The notes beneath the pieces were generated by a model. The model did no database searches, was not told where the DNA came from, and saw only the letters and a program-made list of their open reading frames with translations. From positions 744,001 to 808,000 of the forward strand of contig NZ_PJMW01000001.1 in assembly GCF_002846365.1 (NCBI RefSeq): a stretch of DNA of 64,000 bases, given 5' to 3'. The position numbers and the translations under genes are program-made. Below, in pieces: positions 52,166-60,715 of the stretch (positions are counted from its first letter, which is position 1; every line of letters starts with the position of its first letter). Source of the DNA: Nocardia fluminea (GTDB lineage: Bacteria > Actinomycetota > Actinomycetes > Mycobacteriales > Mycobacteriaceae).

Positions 52166-52921
52166 TCAGACGCCGCCGGTCAAGGTCACGCCACCGTCGA
52201 CAACCAGCAGCTGACCGGTGATCCACGCGGCATCGGCAGACAGCAGGAACGCCACCGCGCCTGCGATGTCCTCGGGCACGCCGAGCCGCTGAAGCGGGTA
52301 CGTCGCGGCGAGTTCCTGTTCGCGCCCCTCGTAGAGCGCGGTGGCGAACTTCGTCTTCACCACGGCAGGCGCCACCGCGTTGACCCGGATATCCGGGCCG
52401 AGCTCGACGGCCAGTTCCTGCGTGATGTAGGTGAGCATCGCCTTGCTGGCACCGTAGAAACCGATACCCGGCGCGGGCCGCAACCCAGCGACCGAGGACA
52501 CATTCACGATCGCGCCGCCGTGCTCGGCCATCCACGCCTTGTGCACCTGCTGAGCCCACGACAATGCCGCGAGGCAGTTGACTTCGATGATCTTGCGAGC
52601 CGCCTGGAGATCCATCTCGATCATCGGCCCGTACACCGGATTGATTCCGGTGTTGTTCACCAGCAGATCGACACTGCCGAACGCCTCGATCGCGCGGGCC
52701 ACGGCGTCGGCCTGGTGATCGGCGTCATCGGCGCGCCCTGCCACACCGAGCGCACGCTGGACACCGCCCAACTGCTCGACGGCCTCATCGAGCGCGTCCT
52801 GCTTGCGGGCGGTGATCACGATGTTCGCCCCATCCGCCACCAGGCGCTCGGCGATGCCGAACCCGATTCCCCGGCTCGCCCCGGTCACGATCGCGGTCTT
52901 GCCCGCGAAACGGCCGGTCAC
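52166..52921 (-). CDS. SDR-family oxidoreductase
   Basis: This 251-aa SDR begins MTGRFAGKTAIVTGASRGIG, with LLVNNTGINPVYGPMIEMDL, IVNVSSVAGLRPAPGIGFYG and ASKAML carrying the catalytic residues, and GQLLVVDGGVTLTGGV. NNTGINPVYGP places it close to actinobacterial SDRs of sterol/acyl-CoA side-chain clusters. The GTG start at 52921 overlaps the thiolase stop (GTGA). Both this enzyme and the FabG-like one could act on the 3-hydroxyacyl intermediate or on a ring alcohol. Confidence 0.86.
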   Translation of the reverse strand: MTGRFAGKTAIVTGASRGIGFGIAERLVADGANIVITARKQDALDEAVEQLGGVQRALGVAGRADDADHQADAVARAIEAFGSVDLLVNNTGINPVYGPMIEMDLQAARKIIEVNCLAALSWAQQVHKAWMAEHGGAIVNVSSVAGLRPAPGIGFYGASKAMLTYITQELAVELGPDIRVNAVAPAVVKTKFATALYEGREQELAATYPLQRLGVPEDIAGAVAFLLSADAAWITGQLLVVDGGVTLTGGV

Positions 52922-54135
52922 GACAGACGCTCCAGCACCATCGCCATACCCTGGCCACCGCCGACGCACATGGTCTCGAGGCCGAACTGCTTGTCGTGGA
53001 AGCGAAGTGAGTTGATCAAGGTGCTGGTGATCCGCGCACCGGTCATGCCGAACGGGTGCCCCACCGCGATCGCGCCGCCGTTGACATTGAGCTTGTCCTC
53101 GGCGATGCCCAGTTCGCGGGCCGAGCCGAGCACCTGCACCGCGAAGGCCTCGTTGATCTCCACCAGGTCGATGTCATCGATGGTGAGACCGGCCCGCTGC
53201 AGCGCCTTCTTCGACGCTTCGATCGGTCCGAGGCCCATCACCTCGGGCGAGAGCGCCGAGACACCGGTGCTGACGATCCGCGCCAACGGCATGAGGCCGA
53301 GCTCCCTGGCCCGCGTGTCGGACATGATCACCAGCGCGGCCGCGCCGTCGTTGAGCGCACAACAGTTGCCCGCGGTGACGGTGCCATCGGGACGGAACAC
53401 CGGCTTCAGCGCCGAGACCGCCTCCAGGGTGACCCCCGCGCGCGGGCCGTCGTCGGCGTTCACCACCGCGCCGTCCGCCAACGTCACCGGGGTGATATCG
53501 GTGGCCCAGAATCCGTTGGCGATCGCCTTCTCCGCCAGGTTCTGCGACCGAACACCGAAGGCGTCCTGCTCCGCGCGGCTGATGCCGGTGTACTGGGCGA
53601 CGTTCTCCGCCGTCTGCCCCATCGCGATGTACACATCGGGAGCCAGCCCATCGGCGCGCGGATCTACCCAGGTCGACCCGCCCGCGGCACGCTTCTCGGT
53701 GCGTGCCACCGCGTCGGCGAAGGAGGGGTTCTGCGTGTCGGGCAGCCCGTCGGCATTGCCCTTGAAGTAGCGGCTCACCGTCTCGACACCGGCCGAGATG
53801 AAGACGTCACCCTCACCGGCTCTGATCGCGTGCAGGGCCATGCGAGTGCTCTGCAAGCTCGATGAGCAGTAGCGGTTCACAGTCGTGCCGGGCACCGCGT
53901 CGAGCCCAGCCAGCACCGCGACCACCCGGGCCATGTTGAAGCCCGACTCCCCCGCCGGCTGCCCGCAGCCGAGCACCAGGTCCTCGACCTCGGCGGGATC
54001 CAGCCCCGGTACCTGCGCCAATGCCGCCTGGACCATTTGAACGGTCAGATCATCGGGGCGCATGTCTTTGAGCGAACCCTTGCCTGCTCGACCGATCGGG
54101 GAACGGGCGGCGGCGACGATCACGGCTTCCGGCAT
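52918..54135 (-). CDS. Thiolase (acetyl-CoA acetyltransferase, FadA6-like)
   Basis: This 405-aa thiolase has the nucleophile Cys90 in VNRYCSSSLQS, NEAFAVQVLGSAREL, His360 in GGAIAVGHPFGMTG and Cys390 in MCVGGGQGMA. The central stretch SRYFKGNADGLPDTQNPSFA is typical of the FadA5/FadA6-like actinobacterial group acting on branched or ring-derived 3-ketoacyl-CoA. AGGAG precedes the ATG. It is the first gene of the minus-strand operon, next to the divergent TetR gene. Confidence 0.9.
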   Translation of the reverse strand: MPEAVIVAAARSPIGRAGKGSLKDMRPDDLTVQMVQAALAQVPGLDPAEVEDLVLGCGQPAGESGFNMARVVAVLAGLDAVPGTTVNRYCSSSLQSTRMALHAIRAGEGDVFISAGVETVSRYFKGNADGLPDTQNPSFADAVARTEKRAAGGSTWVDPRADGLAPDVYIAMGQTAENVAQYTGISRAEQDAFGVRSQNLAEKAIANGFWATDITPVTLADGAVVNADDGPRAGVTLEAVSALKPVFRPDGTVTAGNCCALNDGAAALVIMSDTRARELGLMPLARIVSTGVSALSPEVMGLGPIEASKKALQRAGLTIDDIDLVEINEAFAVQVLGSARELGIAEDKLNVNGGAIAVGHPFGMTGARITSTLINSLRFHDKQFGLETMCVGGGQGMAMVLERLS

Positions 54136-54149
54136 CGGATCTCCTCAAT

Positions 54150-54167
54150 TAAGTAAGCGCTTGCTTA
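54150..54167. promoter_or_regulatory. TetR-type palindrome upstream of thiolase operon
   Basis: TAAGTAAGCGCTTGCTTA is a near-perfect 18-bp palindrome centred on AAGCGCTT, 14 bp upstream of the thiolase start. Sequences of the form AAGCAAGCGCTTGCTT are common operators of FadR-like TetR proteins. The divergent TetR gene at 54280 is the natural candidate regulator. Confidence 0.7.
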
Positions 54168-54279
54168 GTCAGCATGGTGCAACGCCCCGCCCGAAACCGT
54201 CAATACGCCGACCCCTGTAATCCACGTCACACCACCTGCTCCGGGAGATGCGCTTCCAGGGCGAGATAATGACCCCGCG

Positions 54280-54873
54280 ATGACCGACATGACCGAAGCC
54301 CGCTCCGATGCGACCCGCGCACGTCTCCTCGACGCGGCCATCGCCGCATTCGCCGAGAAAGGCTTCAACGGCACCACCACCCGCGACATCGCCGCCGCCG
54401 CCGGCTTGAGTCCCGCCGCCGTATACGTGCACCACAAATCGAAGGAAGAGCTGCTCTACCTGATCTCCCGATCCGGACACGAAGAGACACTCGCCCTGGT
54501 ACTGAAGGGGGTCGAGTCGTCCGACGAACCGGCCACCGCCCTGCGAAATGTGGTGCACGCCTTCGTCGCCCACCACGCCAGAGGACACACCGGCGCCAGA
54601 ATCGTGAACTACGAACTCTCCGCGCTCACCCCCGAGCACTACGCCGAGATCCTCGCCATCCGCCACCGCATCGACCGCGAAATTCGCGAACTCGTCGAGC
54701 GCGGCGTCGCAGCGGGCGTTTTCGACACCCCCAACCCGCGCATGGCCGGAGTCGCCCTGCTCTCCCTGGGCATCGACCTCGCCCGCTGGTACCGCGACGA
54801 GGGCGAATGGAGCCCCGAGGACATCGCCGCCGCGTACGCCGACATGGCCCTACGTATCGTCGGGGCACATTGA
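54280..54873 (+). CDS. TetR-family regulator of the beta-oxidation operon
   Basis: This 197-aa regulator has an HTH (ARLLDAAIAAFAEKGFNGTT, DIAAAAGLSPAAVYVHHKSK) and a helical effector domain with YELSALTPEHYAEILAIRHR and ARWYRDEGEWSPEDIAAAYA. The VHHKSKEELL form is shared by actinobacterial TetR proteins that respond to acyl-CoA thioesters. Either ATG at 54280 or 54289 may start it. It is divergent from the thiolase operon, across the palindrome. Confidence 0.86.
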   Translation: MTDMTEARSDATRARLLDAAIAAFAEKGFNGTTTRDIAAAAGLSPAAVYVHHKSKEELLYLISRSGHEETLALVLKGVESSDEPATALRNVVHAFVAHHARGHTGARIVNYELSALTPEHYAEILAIRHRIDREIRELVERGVAAGVFDTPNPRMAGVALLSLGIDLARWYRDEGEWSPEDIAAAYADMALRIVGAH

Positions 54874-55228
54874 ACCGCCCTCCCGGCCGGACGGTTCAAC
54901 CGGTGCCCGTGCAGCGACTGGCGAGACTCGAACCCGGGCCGCCTCGATCACGCCACGCTCGGCTCAATCCAACCGATAGCGTGCTGATGACGCACCTCCC
55001 CCATCCCATCGAAGACCGACACGCCAGGCAGCGCCGAAACCCCTGGCATCGAACCCGAGCAACTTTCACGGAACCGAGTGCGACCCCGACGAACTCGGCG
55101 TCCGCTTCGACTCCAGCAACACGGCGGCCCCTCGCCCGGATCGGCAAAAAGGTACATCTACCAGCCGATTAGTACTCTCACCGAAAGGTGAGGTAATCTT
55201 TTCGAGCACCCGGAGACGGGGGCAAGAA
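54874..55228. other. Gene-free stretch upstream of tRNA-Pro
   Basis: These 355 bp lie between the TetR gene and tRNA-Pro and contain no frame with coding character. The A+T-richer part near 55160-55200 probably contains the tRNA promoter. A T-arm-like stretch (GGTTCGAGTC on the minus strand, near 54927) does not fold into a tRNA. Confidence 0.5.
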
Positions 55229-55305
55229 CGGGCTGTGGCGCAGCTTGGTAGCGCACCTGACTGGGGGTCAGGTGGTCGCAGGTTCAAATCCTGTCAGCCC
55301 GACCA
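55229..55305 (+). tRNA. tRNA-Pro (anticodon GGG), CCA encoded
   Basis: It folds as a complete cloverleaf: acceptor stem CGGGCTG with CAGCCCG, D stem GCGC/GCGC, anticodon stem CCTGA/TCAGG with loop CTGGGGG (anticodon GGG), T stem GCAGG/CCTGT with loop TTCAAAT, discriminator A and a genomically encoded CCA. It is intact and serves as the attachment site of the integrative element that follows. The 43-bp segment 55261-55303 recurs at 58940-58982. Confidence 0.95.
55261..55303. repeat. attL: 43-bp direct repeat in tRNA-Pro
   Basis: It runs from the anticodon loop (CTGGGGG) through the tRNA 3' end (CAGCCCGAC). It is identical to 58940-58982, with divergence directly outside on both sides. Confidence 0.9.
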
Positions 55306-55308
55306 TGC

Positions 55309-55344
55309 AAAAATCCCCTCCGAACTGGGTCGGAGGGGATTTTT
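55309..55344. terminator. Terminator behind tRNA-Pro and integrase
   Basis: AAAAATCCCCTCCGA (55309-55323) pairs with TCGGAGGGGATTTTT (55330-55344). Symmetric A and T runs make it work in both directions, for the tRNA and for the convergent integrase gene. Confidence 0.85.
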
Positions 55345-55345
55345 G

Positions 55346-56671
55346 TTACTGGACCAATCGGAGCTTGGGACCAATTTGGGACCGTTTCGGCGATCTTAGG
55401 TGCGCCGAGAGCATGTCGCCGTCAGCCTGCAAGGCCACGATGTCTGGATGCAGGTACCGCTGCGTGATGCGCGGGTCGGTGTGCCCGGCGATCTGCTGTA
55501 GTCGATGGATCGGCACCCCGCATCGGCGAACCACGTGAGTCCGGTGTGCCGGAGGTCGTGCCGGCGCAGGTGCTCATAGCCAAGCGTGGCAACCACTGTG
55601 TCCCAATACGTCGCCTTGCGCAGCACGCCGGTTTGTATCTTGCCGCCCCGTGGCCCGACGAACAGACGAGCATCCGGCTTGTCCTGCCTTGCCCGGATTC
55701 GGTCGAGCAGCAAGGGGCGAATCTCCTCGATGATCGGAACACGGCCCGCCCGTTTACCTTTGGTGCCCTTGTCCAGCATTCCACCTGGCCCCGGTGAGGT
55801 CTGCCGCCGCAGGTTCCATATCCACTGCTCGGTGTCGATGTCGTTGACGCGGACGCCGGACACCTCCCCGATTCGGGAGGCAGTGCACGCGGCGAACATC
55901 ACCACGTCACCCCCAGCCTTGGAACTGGTCAGACGAGGCCGCGACAAGCGCGGCCGACAGTTGGGTCAAGGTCTCCCAGTCCGGCAATGCCAGCGATCGC
56001 GGGTCGTCGAGTTCGTCCTCGATGCGCTCGTACTGGGATTGTCAGCCGGATACCTCGACGCGGTTCCGTTCGATCACCTCGTCGCGGACCGCCTGATCCA
56101 TAACTCGGGCCAACACGGCAAGGCTGTTCTTGACCGCTGACTTGCTGACGCCGGAGACGATCCAGTTCGTCACCGCCCGATCGGCCATGCCCGCAGTCAC
56201 CATCGTGACCGGAAGGTGTCCGAGTGAAGGCACTACCCGCCGATTCCACGCCGACTTGTAGGCATCGCCGACCGTTTTCAGTTCGACCCAGCGCATGGCG
56301 GTGTCCCAGTGCGTGTTTCTAAAGTCCTTCAACGTCGCTGTGGCGGTTTTCGGATCGACGCCGCGTGCGGCCGCGTACTTGATGCCCGCAACCCATTCCT
56401 CGGCCTCTTCGCGGGTGCCGAAGGATTCGGACTTGGACGGACGCGCCTTGGTAGTGGGATCGGTCCAGCGCACGCGAGCACGAAAGCGGCTCGTCTTCCC
56501 TCGCTCTTCTAGTAAGAGAAGAAGAGAAGACCAAAAAGATGGGCCAGGTTTGGAGAGTGGGTGCGTGGGGAGCGCCGGTTGCGTCGACGAGCTTGGGTAC
56601 TGGGAGGCGTGAAGTCGGCGGCTACAGCCAGTGATGTAGTTCGTCAGCGTCGAGCGCGGGGCAGGTCGCAT
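55346..56671 (-). pseudogene. Tyrosine integrase with three inactivating lesions
   Basis: The protein can be traced across frames: an N-terminal AP2-like part (RFRARVRWTDPTTKARPSKS, FGTREEAEEWVAGIK), a core-binding domain (AVKNSLAVLARVMDQAVRDE) and a catalytic domain (FAACTASRIGEVSG, HLRRHDLRHTGLTW, RLQQIAGHTDPRITQRYLHP with the Tyr). Three lesions break it: a TGA at 56042-56044 where the related integrase at 59027 has Trp (CGW), an extra G in the run at 55910-55914, and a missing G in the run at 55514-55517. The start is uncertain. It lies next to the tRNA, as usual for site-specific integrases of such islands. It is now almost surely inactive. Confidence 0.85.
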
Positions 56672-56706
56672 GCCGCTTTAAGGGGGGACCACAAGTGAGG
56701 AGGTGC

Positions 56707-56734
56707 CCACCTTGATGCTTGAGCATCAAGGTGG
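56707..56734. repeat. Perfect 13-bp inverted repeat
   Basis: CCACCTTGATGCT (56707-56719) and AGCATCAAGGTGG (56722-56734) are perfect arms with a 2-base spacer, between the integrase pseudogene and the nuclease gene. No T-run follows. It could be a DNA-binding site or part of the element's recombination or replication machinery. Confidence 0.6.
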
Positions 56735-56877
56735 CAACCAAATATGCTGGCGACACTAGTGATGGGTAGCGGCGGCGGTCTAGGGTGCGCAGTTGGCGTG
56801 TGCCGGTGGGGGGAAGGCCACAACGAAGCGGGTGGGTAGCGGCATCAATAAGTCCGAATCGTCAGCAACAATTACGC

Positions 56878-57906
56878 TCAATCGGATTTGGTGCGCGGGG
56901 AAAGATGTTTCTCAATATCGGATATCCGCATTCCTGCTAGTCCGGGTACGAACCCTTCTCCAGCGGCAACCTCTTTGCTGTGTTTGGAAATTTTCTCCTG
57001 AAATACATCAAAGAAGGGAAGTAGATGGTTGTGCACGTAAGTCGCCAGAAAATCCCGGTGTATAAAATCGATAGCCGAAACGTCGCTGTCACCGAAAGGG
57101 TTGGGTGTAGCAGGGGGCTCATGTCTCCAGAGTCGAACCCAAGGCTTGAATTCGATCGAGGAATCTCCATTGTCGGCGACTTGTGTCGAAACCATCGGGG
57201 CGTCCAAAACTGCAATTCCAATGGTCAAGACGGCTGAGAAGTAGCGGAATGTATCATTCGGCTTATTTCGCTGCCGAAAGTGGTCCACGGCACTTCGAAT
57301 GGGTAGCACCGTGCCTTCATACGACTCTGAACCGGAAAGTGCAACGGTAGAGCCTTTGCGCACGCATTTGCTGAGTGTGGAACACTCGGCGGGAGCACGA
57401 AGAAATGGTTCATCGAGCATGCTCAGCGCAGCGAGTAGCGGATATTTCCAAATGGAATTGGATACGTCGGTGTACAACTCTATATCAGAATTGCGTAGCC
57501 CAGAGATGTGTGGAAAATTGTTACCCGATTTGATCGGCGCGGAGTGTTCGAAGAAAACGTATGGCAATTGAGATTGCTTGCACTCGACAATTAGTGCCAA
57601 TTCCGGCATGACGTAGTCATGCCCCGTCTTTAGGCGATCGTGCGGGCGTCGCATCGCCAGAAGATCGATAGCTCGCTGAGCGCCGGTAGTCCTGTCCAGA
57701 AATCCCCACTCGGGCTGGATATCGAATTCCGCCTGCAAGAGCCTGGCCACGGTGGTCTGGAGTGGGTATCCCGAACTGTTGATCGCCGCTAGTACCTGCT
57801 CGTTCGAAATTCCGTTCGGCAGAGAGTTGCCCGGTGGATTGTCCATGGCCGTGGGCGTCGGCAGGTTGCAACCCTGCTCCTTCGCCTTCTGATTGCCATC
57901 GCTCAT
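56878..57906 (-). CDS. PD-(D/E)XK-type nuclease-like protein, candidate defence gene
   Basis: I do not recognise a named family for this 342-aa protein. Residues 46-112 read like a restriction-endonuclease-like core: GYPLQTTVARLLQAEFDIQP, then GAQRAIDLLAMRR (Asp81) and LALIVECKQSQ (Glu108, Lys110), giving D-X26-E-C-K. The rest is mixed alpha/beta with no membrane segment. Codon usage and base composition are less G+C-rich than the chromosome, as expected for acquired DNA. It is the main cargo of the 3.7-kb element, which points to a role in defence against phages or plasmids. This is an inference. The start may be the ATG at 57906 or the TTG just before it. Confidence 0.75.
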   Translation of the reverse strand: MSDGNQKAKEQGCNLPTPTAMDNPPGNSLPNGISNEQVLAAINSSGYPLQTTVARLLQAEFDIQPEWGFLDRTTGAQRAIDLLAMRRPHDRLKTGHDYVMPELALIVECKQSQLPYVFFEHSAPIKSGNNFPHISGLRNSDIELYTDVSNSIWKYPLLAALSMLDEPFLRAPAECSTLSKCVRKGSTVALSGSESYEGTVLPIRSAVDHFRQRNKPNDTFRYFSAVLTIGIAVLDAPMVSTQVADNGDSSIEFKPWVRLWRHEPPATPNPFGDSDVSAIDFIHRDFLATYVHNHLLPFFDVFQEKISKHSKEVAAGEGFVPGLAGMRISDIEKHLSPRTKSD

Positions 57907-58458
57907 CAACGCGCGTTCGCCCCCCTTGGGTCGACTTCAACAGCCAAAGGTGAGATCTTAGACGGTCCCAGGTCTGAGGCGAACCGCCACGTTCCGTAGC
58001 GATGGCATTGCTTCGCCACCGAGCCCGACGTGGCCGACCAGGGGGAAAGAGATCGTGCGGGCAGTCGCGCCTAGGGCACGACTAAACCGATTGGCGTCGT
58101 CTCGACATCCTGCGGCCTCCGCTGGGTACGCACCGAGTACGCAGCAAGCCACAGCCGGACCAACGCGGCAAACGTGAACTTCAGACGAACCCACTGGTAG
58201 AGAGCCTTCTCGTTCACAGCTGTCGATCGCAAACGGTGGGAACGCTCTTCATCATCAACATGGTCGTCAGCGGCCTGCACAGCTACGCCGGGTTGACCTG
58301 ACCGCTTCGACATACGTAAGGGAGATACTTCACGATGTCGGTCTCCCGTGTGATCCATGTGGCCTCAGTAATCGGCATGCTTTCTAGAATGCGGGCCTCT
58401 GACACCGACATTCGGTGATGTGAGTAACAATGTCGGACCATGTAGCTATGTTTCGGCT
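57907..58458. other. 552-bp gene-poor stretch within the element
   Basis: No frame has convincing coding character. On the minus strand a 48-codon frame at 58071-58217 (MNEKALYQWVRLKFTFAALV...) has balanced composition and might be the remnant of a gene, but it has no clear ribosome binding site. The left part should contain the promoter of the nuclease gene. Confidence 0.45.
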
Positions 58459-58770
58459 ATGACTGTCACACCTGAAGCAGGTACCCAGATTTGGCGCCGG
58501 ACCGACGGCGGATGGACCAGCCAGAAGCACCAGGTTGCGGGCTCTCAGTACTTCGACGATCGCCCAGGAGCCGCCCAGTGGGAGCGTGACGCGGCTGATG
58601 CTCGCCAGCCGGGGTACACGAGGATCTACGACGGCAACCCGCCGAAAGACGGCCAGCCCGACAACGGGTTCGATATCGTCCGTTCCCTTGACATCGAGCC
58701 TGCGGTGGTGATCGCGAAAAGCAAGCCGACGTTTGGGGAATGGGAGGAGCTGCCAAGCTGGGAGAAGTAG
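58459..58770 (+). CDS. Small hypothetical protein (103 aa)
   Basis: The translation (MTVTPEAGTQIWRRTDGGWT, QKHQVAGSQYFDDRPGAAQW, FGEWEELPSWEK) is acidic, rich in Trp/Gly/Asp and even in composition, which suggests a real small soluble protein. It may start at the GTG 58420 instead. No family is recognised. It lies next to the right-hand attachment repeat and is the second possible cargo gene of the element. Confidence 0.5.
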   Translation: MTVTPEAGTQIWRRTDGGWTSQKHQVAGSQYFDDRPGAAQWERDAADARQPGYTRIYDGNPPKDGQPDNGFDIVRSLDIEPAVVIAKSKPTFGEWEELPSWEK

Positions 58771-58939
58771 CGATACGCAGGCGATACGCAGCGCGTCAAT
58801 GTAGCACCTGCACCGACCAACCACGCCACCACCAAATGGAACCATGTTGGGACCAAACGTCATTCCTGTGGTGCCGATAGCTGCTTTGTAAGTCACGTGA
58901 TAACCGTGCGCAACGTGCAGGTATGGCAGGTTGCCCGTC

Positions 58940-58982
58940 CTGGGGGTCAGGTGGTCGCAGGTTCAAATCCTGTCAGCCCGAC
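58940..58982. repeat. attR: 43-bp copy of the tRNA-Pro 3' end
   Basis: It is identical to 55261-55303. The 5' half of the tRNA is missing here (CCCGTC precedes CTGGGGG), so this is an attachment-site remnant and not a second gene. Confidence 0.9.
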
Positions 58983-58988
58983 AGTAGC

Positions 58989-59021
58989 AAACCCTCTCCG
59001 ACCTTGGTCGGAGAGGGTTTT
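58989..59021. terminator. Terminator following attR
   Basis: AAACCCTCTCCGACC (58989-59003) pairs with GGTCGGAGAGGGTTT (59006-59020). It stands in the same position relative to the attachment repeat as the terminator at 55309 does to the tRNA, and it resembles the one at 63930. Confidence 0.8.
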
Positions 59022-59821
59022 CCCTGTTAGCCCACCACACGGAGAGCGGGACCGAAGGTGGTTCGAAAGCTTGTCGCCGGCATCGGTGACCTCCCGGCGG
59101 ACCGGGTGTAGGTATCGCTCATTGTTCGACTGTCGGCATGGCCCGCGATCTTCTGGAGCAGGTGCAGGCTCACCCCGGCATGGGCCATCCAGGTAAGTCC
59201 GGTATGCCGGAGGTCGTGGCGTCTCAGGTGTTCGTAGCCGAGTTTGGTGACCACTTCGTCCCAGTGCGTCGCATCGCGAAGAACGCCGGTAGCGATCCGT
59301 CCACCGCGCGGACCGACGAACAAGCGGGCATCGGTGTTGTCTTCACCGCCGAGGGCAATGCGGTCGAGGACCAGTTGCCGAACTTCCTCGATCAGCGGGA
59401 CGTAGCGGCGGCGGTTGCCCTTGGTTCCCTTGTCGTCGAGTCAGCGGGACCGGGCGTAATCTGCCGGCGAACGGTCCACGTTGAGGTGTCGATATCGCCG
59501 ACCCAGCACCCCGACACCTCACCGATCCATGACGCCGTGCACGCGGCGAAGGTGACGACATCACCCCAGCCCTGGTATTCGTCGGCGGATCGAGCCACCA
59601 ACGCATTGGCTAGCGTCACCAGGGTCGACCAGTCCGGAAGCGCCAACGACCGCGGGTCATCGAGCTCGTCTTCGATCTGGGCGTAGAGCTTCTGCCATCC
59701 ACATACCTGGGCGGGGTTGTCCGTCCTCAGTCCGTCACGCTTGGCCTGTTCCATTACCGGAACCAGCACAGCCAGAGTGTTTTTGACACTCTGAGGTTCC
59801 CCCGCTGAGCCGGAGAGCGAA

Positions 59822-60715
59822 TTACCTGGTTCCGGCTGGAACCTGGCCATGGTAGCTGGCTTCGTACTCGTCGGGTGACTGCCAACCCAGCCTCTTCTGG
59901 ATCCGCTGGGTGTTGTACCAGCCATCGATGTAGGCGAACAAGGCGTTCTCGGCGTCTTCCCTTGTCCGCCAACTGTTCCGATACACCAACTCGGTCTTCA
60001 GAGTGGAGAAGAAGTTCTCCATGAGAGCGTTGTCGTAGCTGTCTCCGACTGAACCCATGGATTGCGCTATCCCGTTGTCTGCCAACCGGTTAGCGAACCG
60101 GATTGCCGTGTATGTCGACCCGCGATCGGAATGATGGACGAGCTGCCCGTCACGAACATCGCGGGTCCAGACCGCGTACTCGAGAGCGCCGAGAACCAGC
60201 TCGGTGTCACAACGGTCCGAGCACTTCCAGCCCACGATTCGGTTCGAGAACGCGTCCCGGACCGCGGCCAGCCAGAACACACCCTCGCCGCAGACGATGC
60301 GGGTGGCATCGGCGACCCACAGCCGGTCCGGCTCGCCGGCAGTGAAGTCCCGGTTGACCAGATCTGGAGCTGGGGCGGCACGCCGATCCTGTCGGGTCGA
60401 GCCCAGCCGCCACTTCTTCCGCAGGAACGCGCCCTGCAAACCCGCACTCCGCATCAACCGCTCAACGCGTTTGCGGCCGACCGAGAACCCGCGCCGGGCC
60501 AGCATCGCGTGAACCCGCGGCGACCCGTAAGTCCCGCCGGAGCTGGTATGGATATCGACGATCTCAGCCAGCAGCTCTTGGTCGGCCAGTTTCCGCCGTG
60601 ACGGCGCCTTCGCCTGCCGCAACCAGCCGTAATACGTCGAGGACGCGATCCCCAGAACCCGTAATACGAGCTCGACCGGGTGCTGCGGATATTCATTGAC
60701 GAACCGCACAATCAC
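59822..60715 (-). CDS. IS3-family transposase OrfB (DDE catalytic subunit)
   Basis: This 297-aa protein has an HTH-like front (SSTYYGWLRQ), GGTYGSPRVHAMLARRGFSV, and the catalytic triad Asp136 (WVADATRI), Asp197 (HHSDRGSTY) and Glu233 (ENFFSTLKTEL), spaced as in DD(35)E enzymes. The conserved YNTQRIQKRLGWQSPDEYEA tail is complete. Its GTG start overlaps the orfA stop (GTGA), so it is made by coupling or, as in many relatives, by frameshifting into an OrfAB fusion. It looks functional. Confidence 0.92.
   Translation of the reverse strand: MIVRFVNEYPQHPVELVLRVLGIASSTYYGWLRQAKAPSRRKLADQELLAEIVDIHTSSGGTYGSPRVHAMLARRGFSVGRKRVERLMRSAGLQGAFLRKKWRLGSTRQDRRAAPAPDLVNRDFTAGEPDRLWVADATRIVCGEGVFWLAAVRDAFSNRIVGWKCSDRCDTELVLGALEYAVWTRDVRDGQLVHHSDRGSTYTAIRFANRLADNGIAQSMGSVGDSYDNALMENFFSTLKTELVYRNSWRTREDAENALFAYIDGWYNTQRIQKRLGWQSPDEYEASYHGQVPAGTR

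Larger units (their letters stand above)
55261..58982. mobile_element. 3.7-kb integrative element at tRNA-Pro
   Basis: Identical 43-bp direct repeats (55261-55303 inside the tRNA; 58940-58982) bound this element, as expected when a tyrosine integrase inserts at a tRNA 3' end and rebuilds the tRNA. Inside are a broken integrase next to the tRNA (minus strand), a PD-(D/E)XK-type nuclease gene and a small ORF. No excisionase, replication or transfer gene is visible, so it is a minimal and probably immobile island. Its internal part is visibly less G+C-rich than the chromosome. Confidence 0.85.

Noticed and set aside
54910..54945. T-arm-like sequence, possible tRNA on the minus strand
   Set aside because: The GGTTCGAGTC loop has no matching T stem, anticodon arm or acceptor stem around it.
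56793..57065. Plus-strand 90-codon frame as an excisionase
   Set aside because: It shows no HTH motif and mostly overlaps the nuclease gene antisense.
58940..58982. Second tRNA-Pro gene
   Set aside because: Only the 3' half of the tRNA is present, so this is an attachment-site duplicate.
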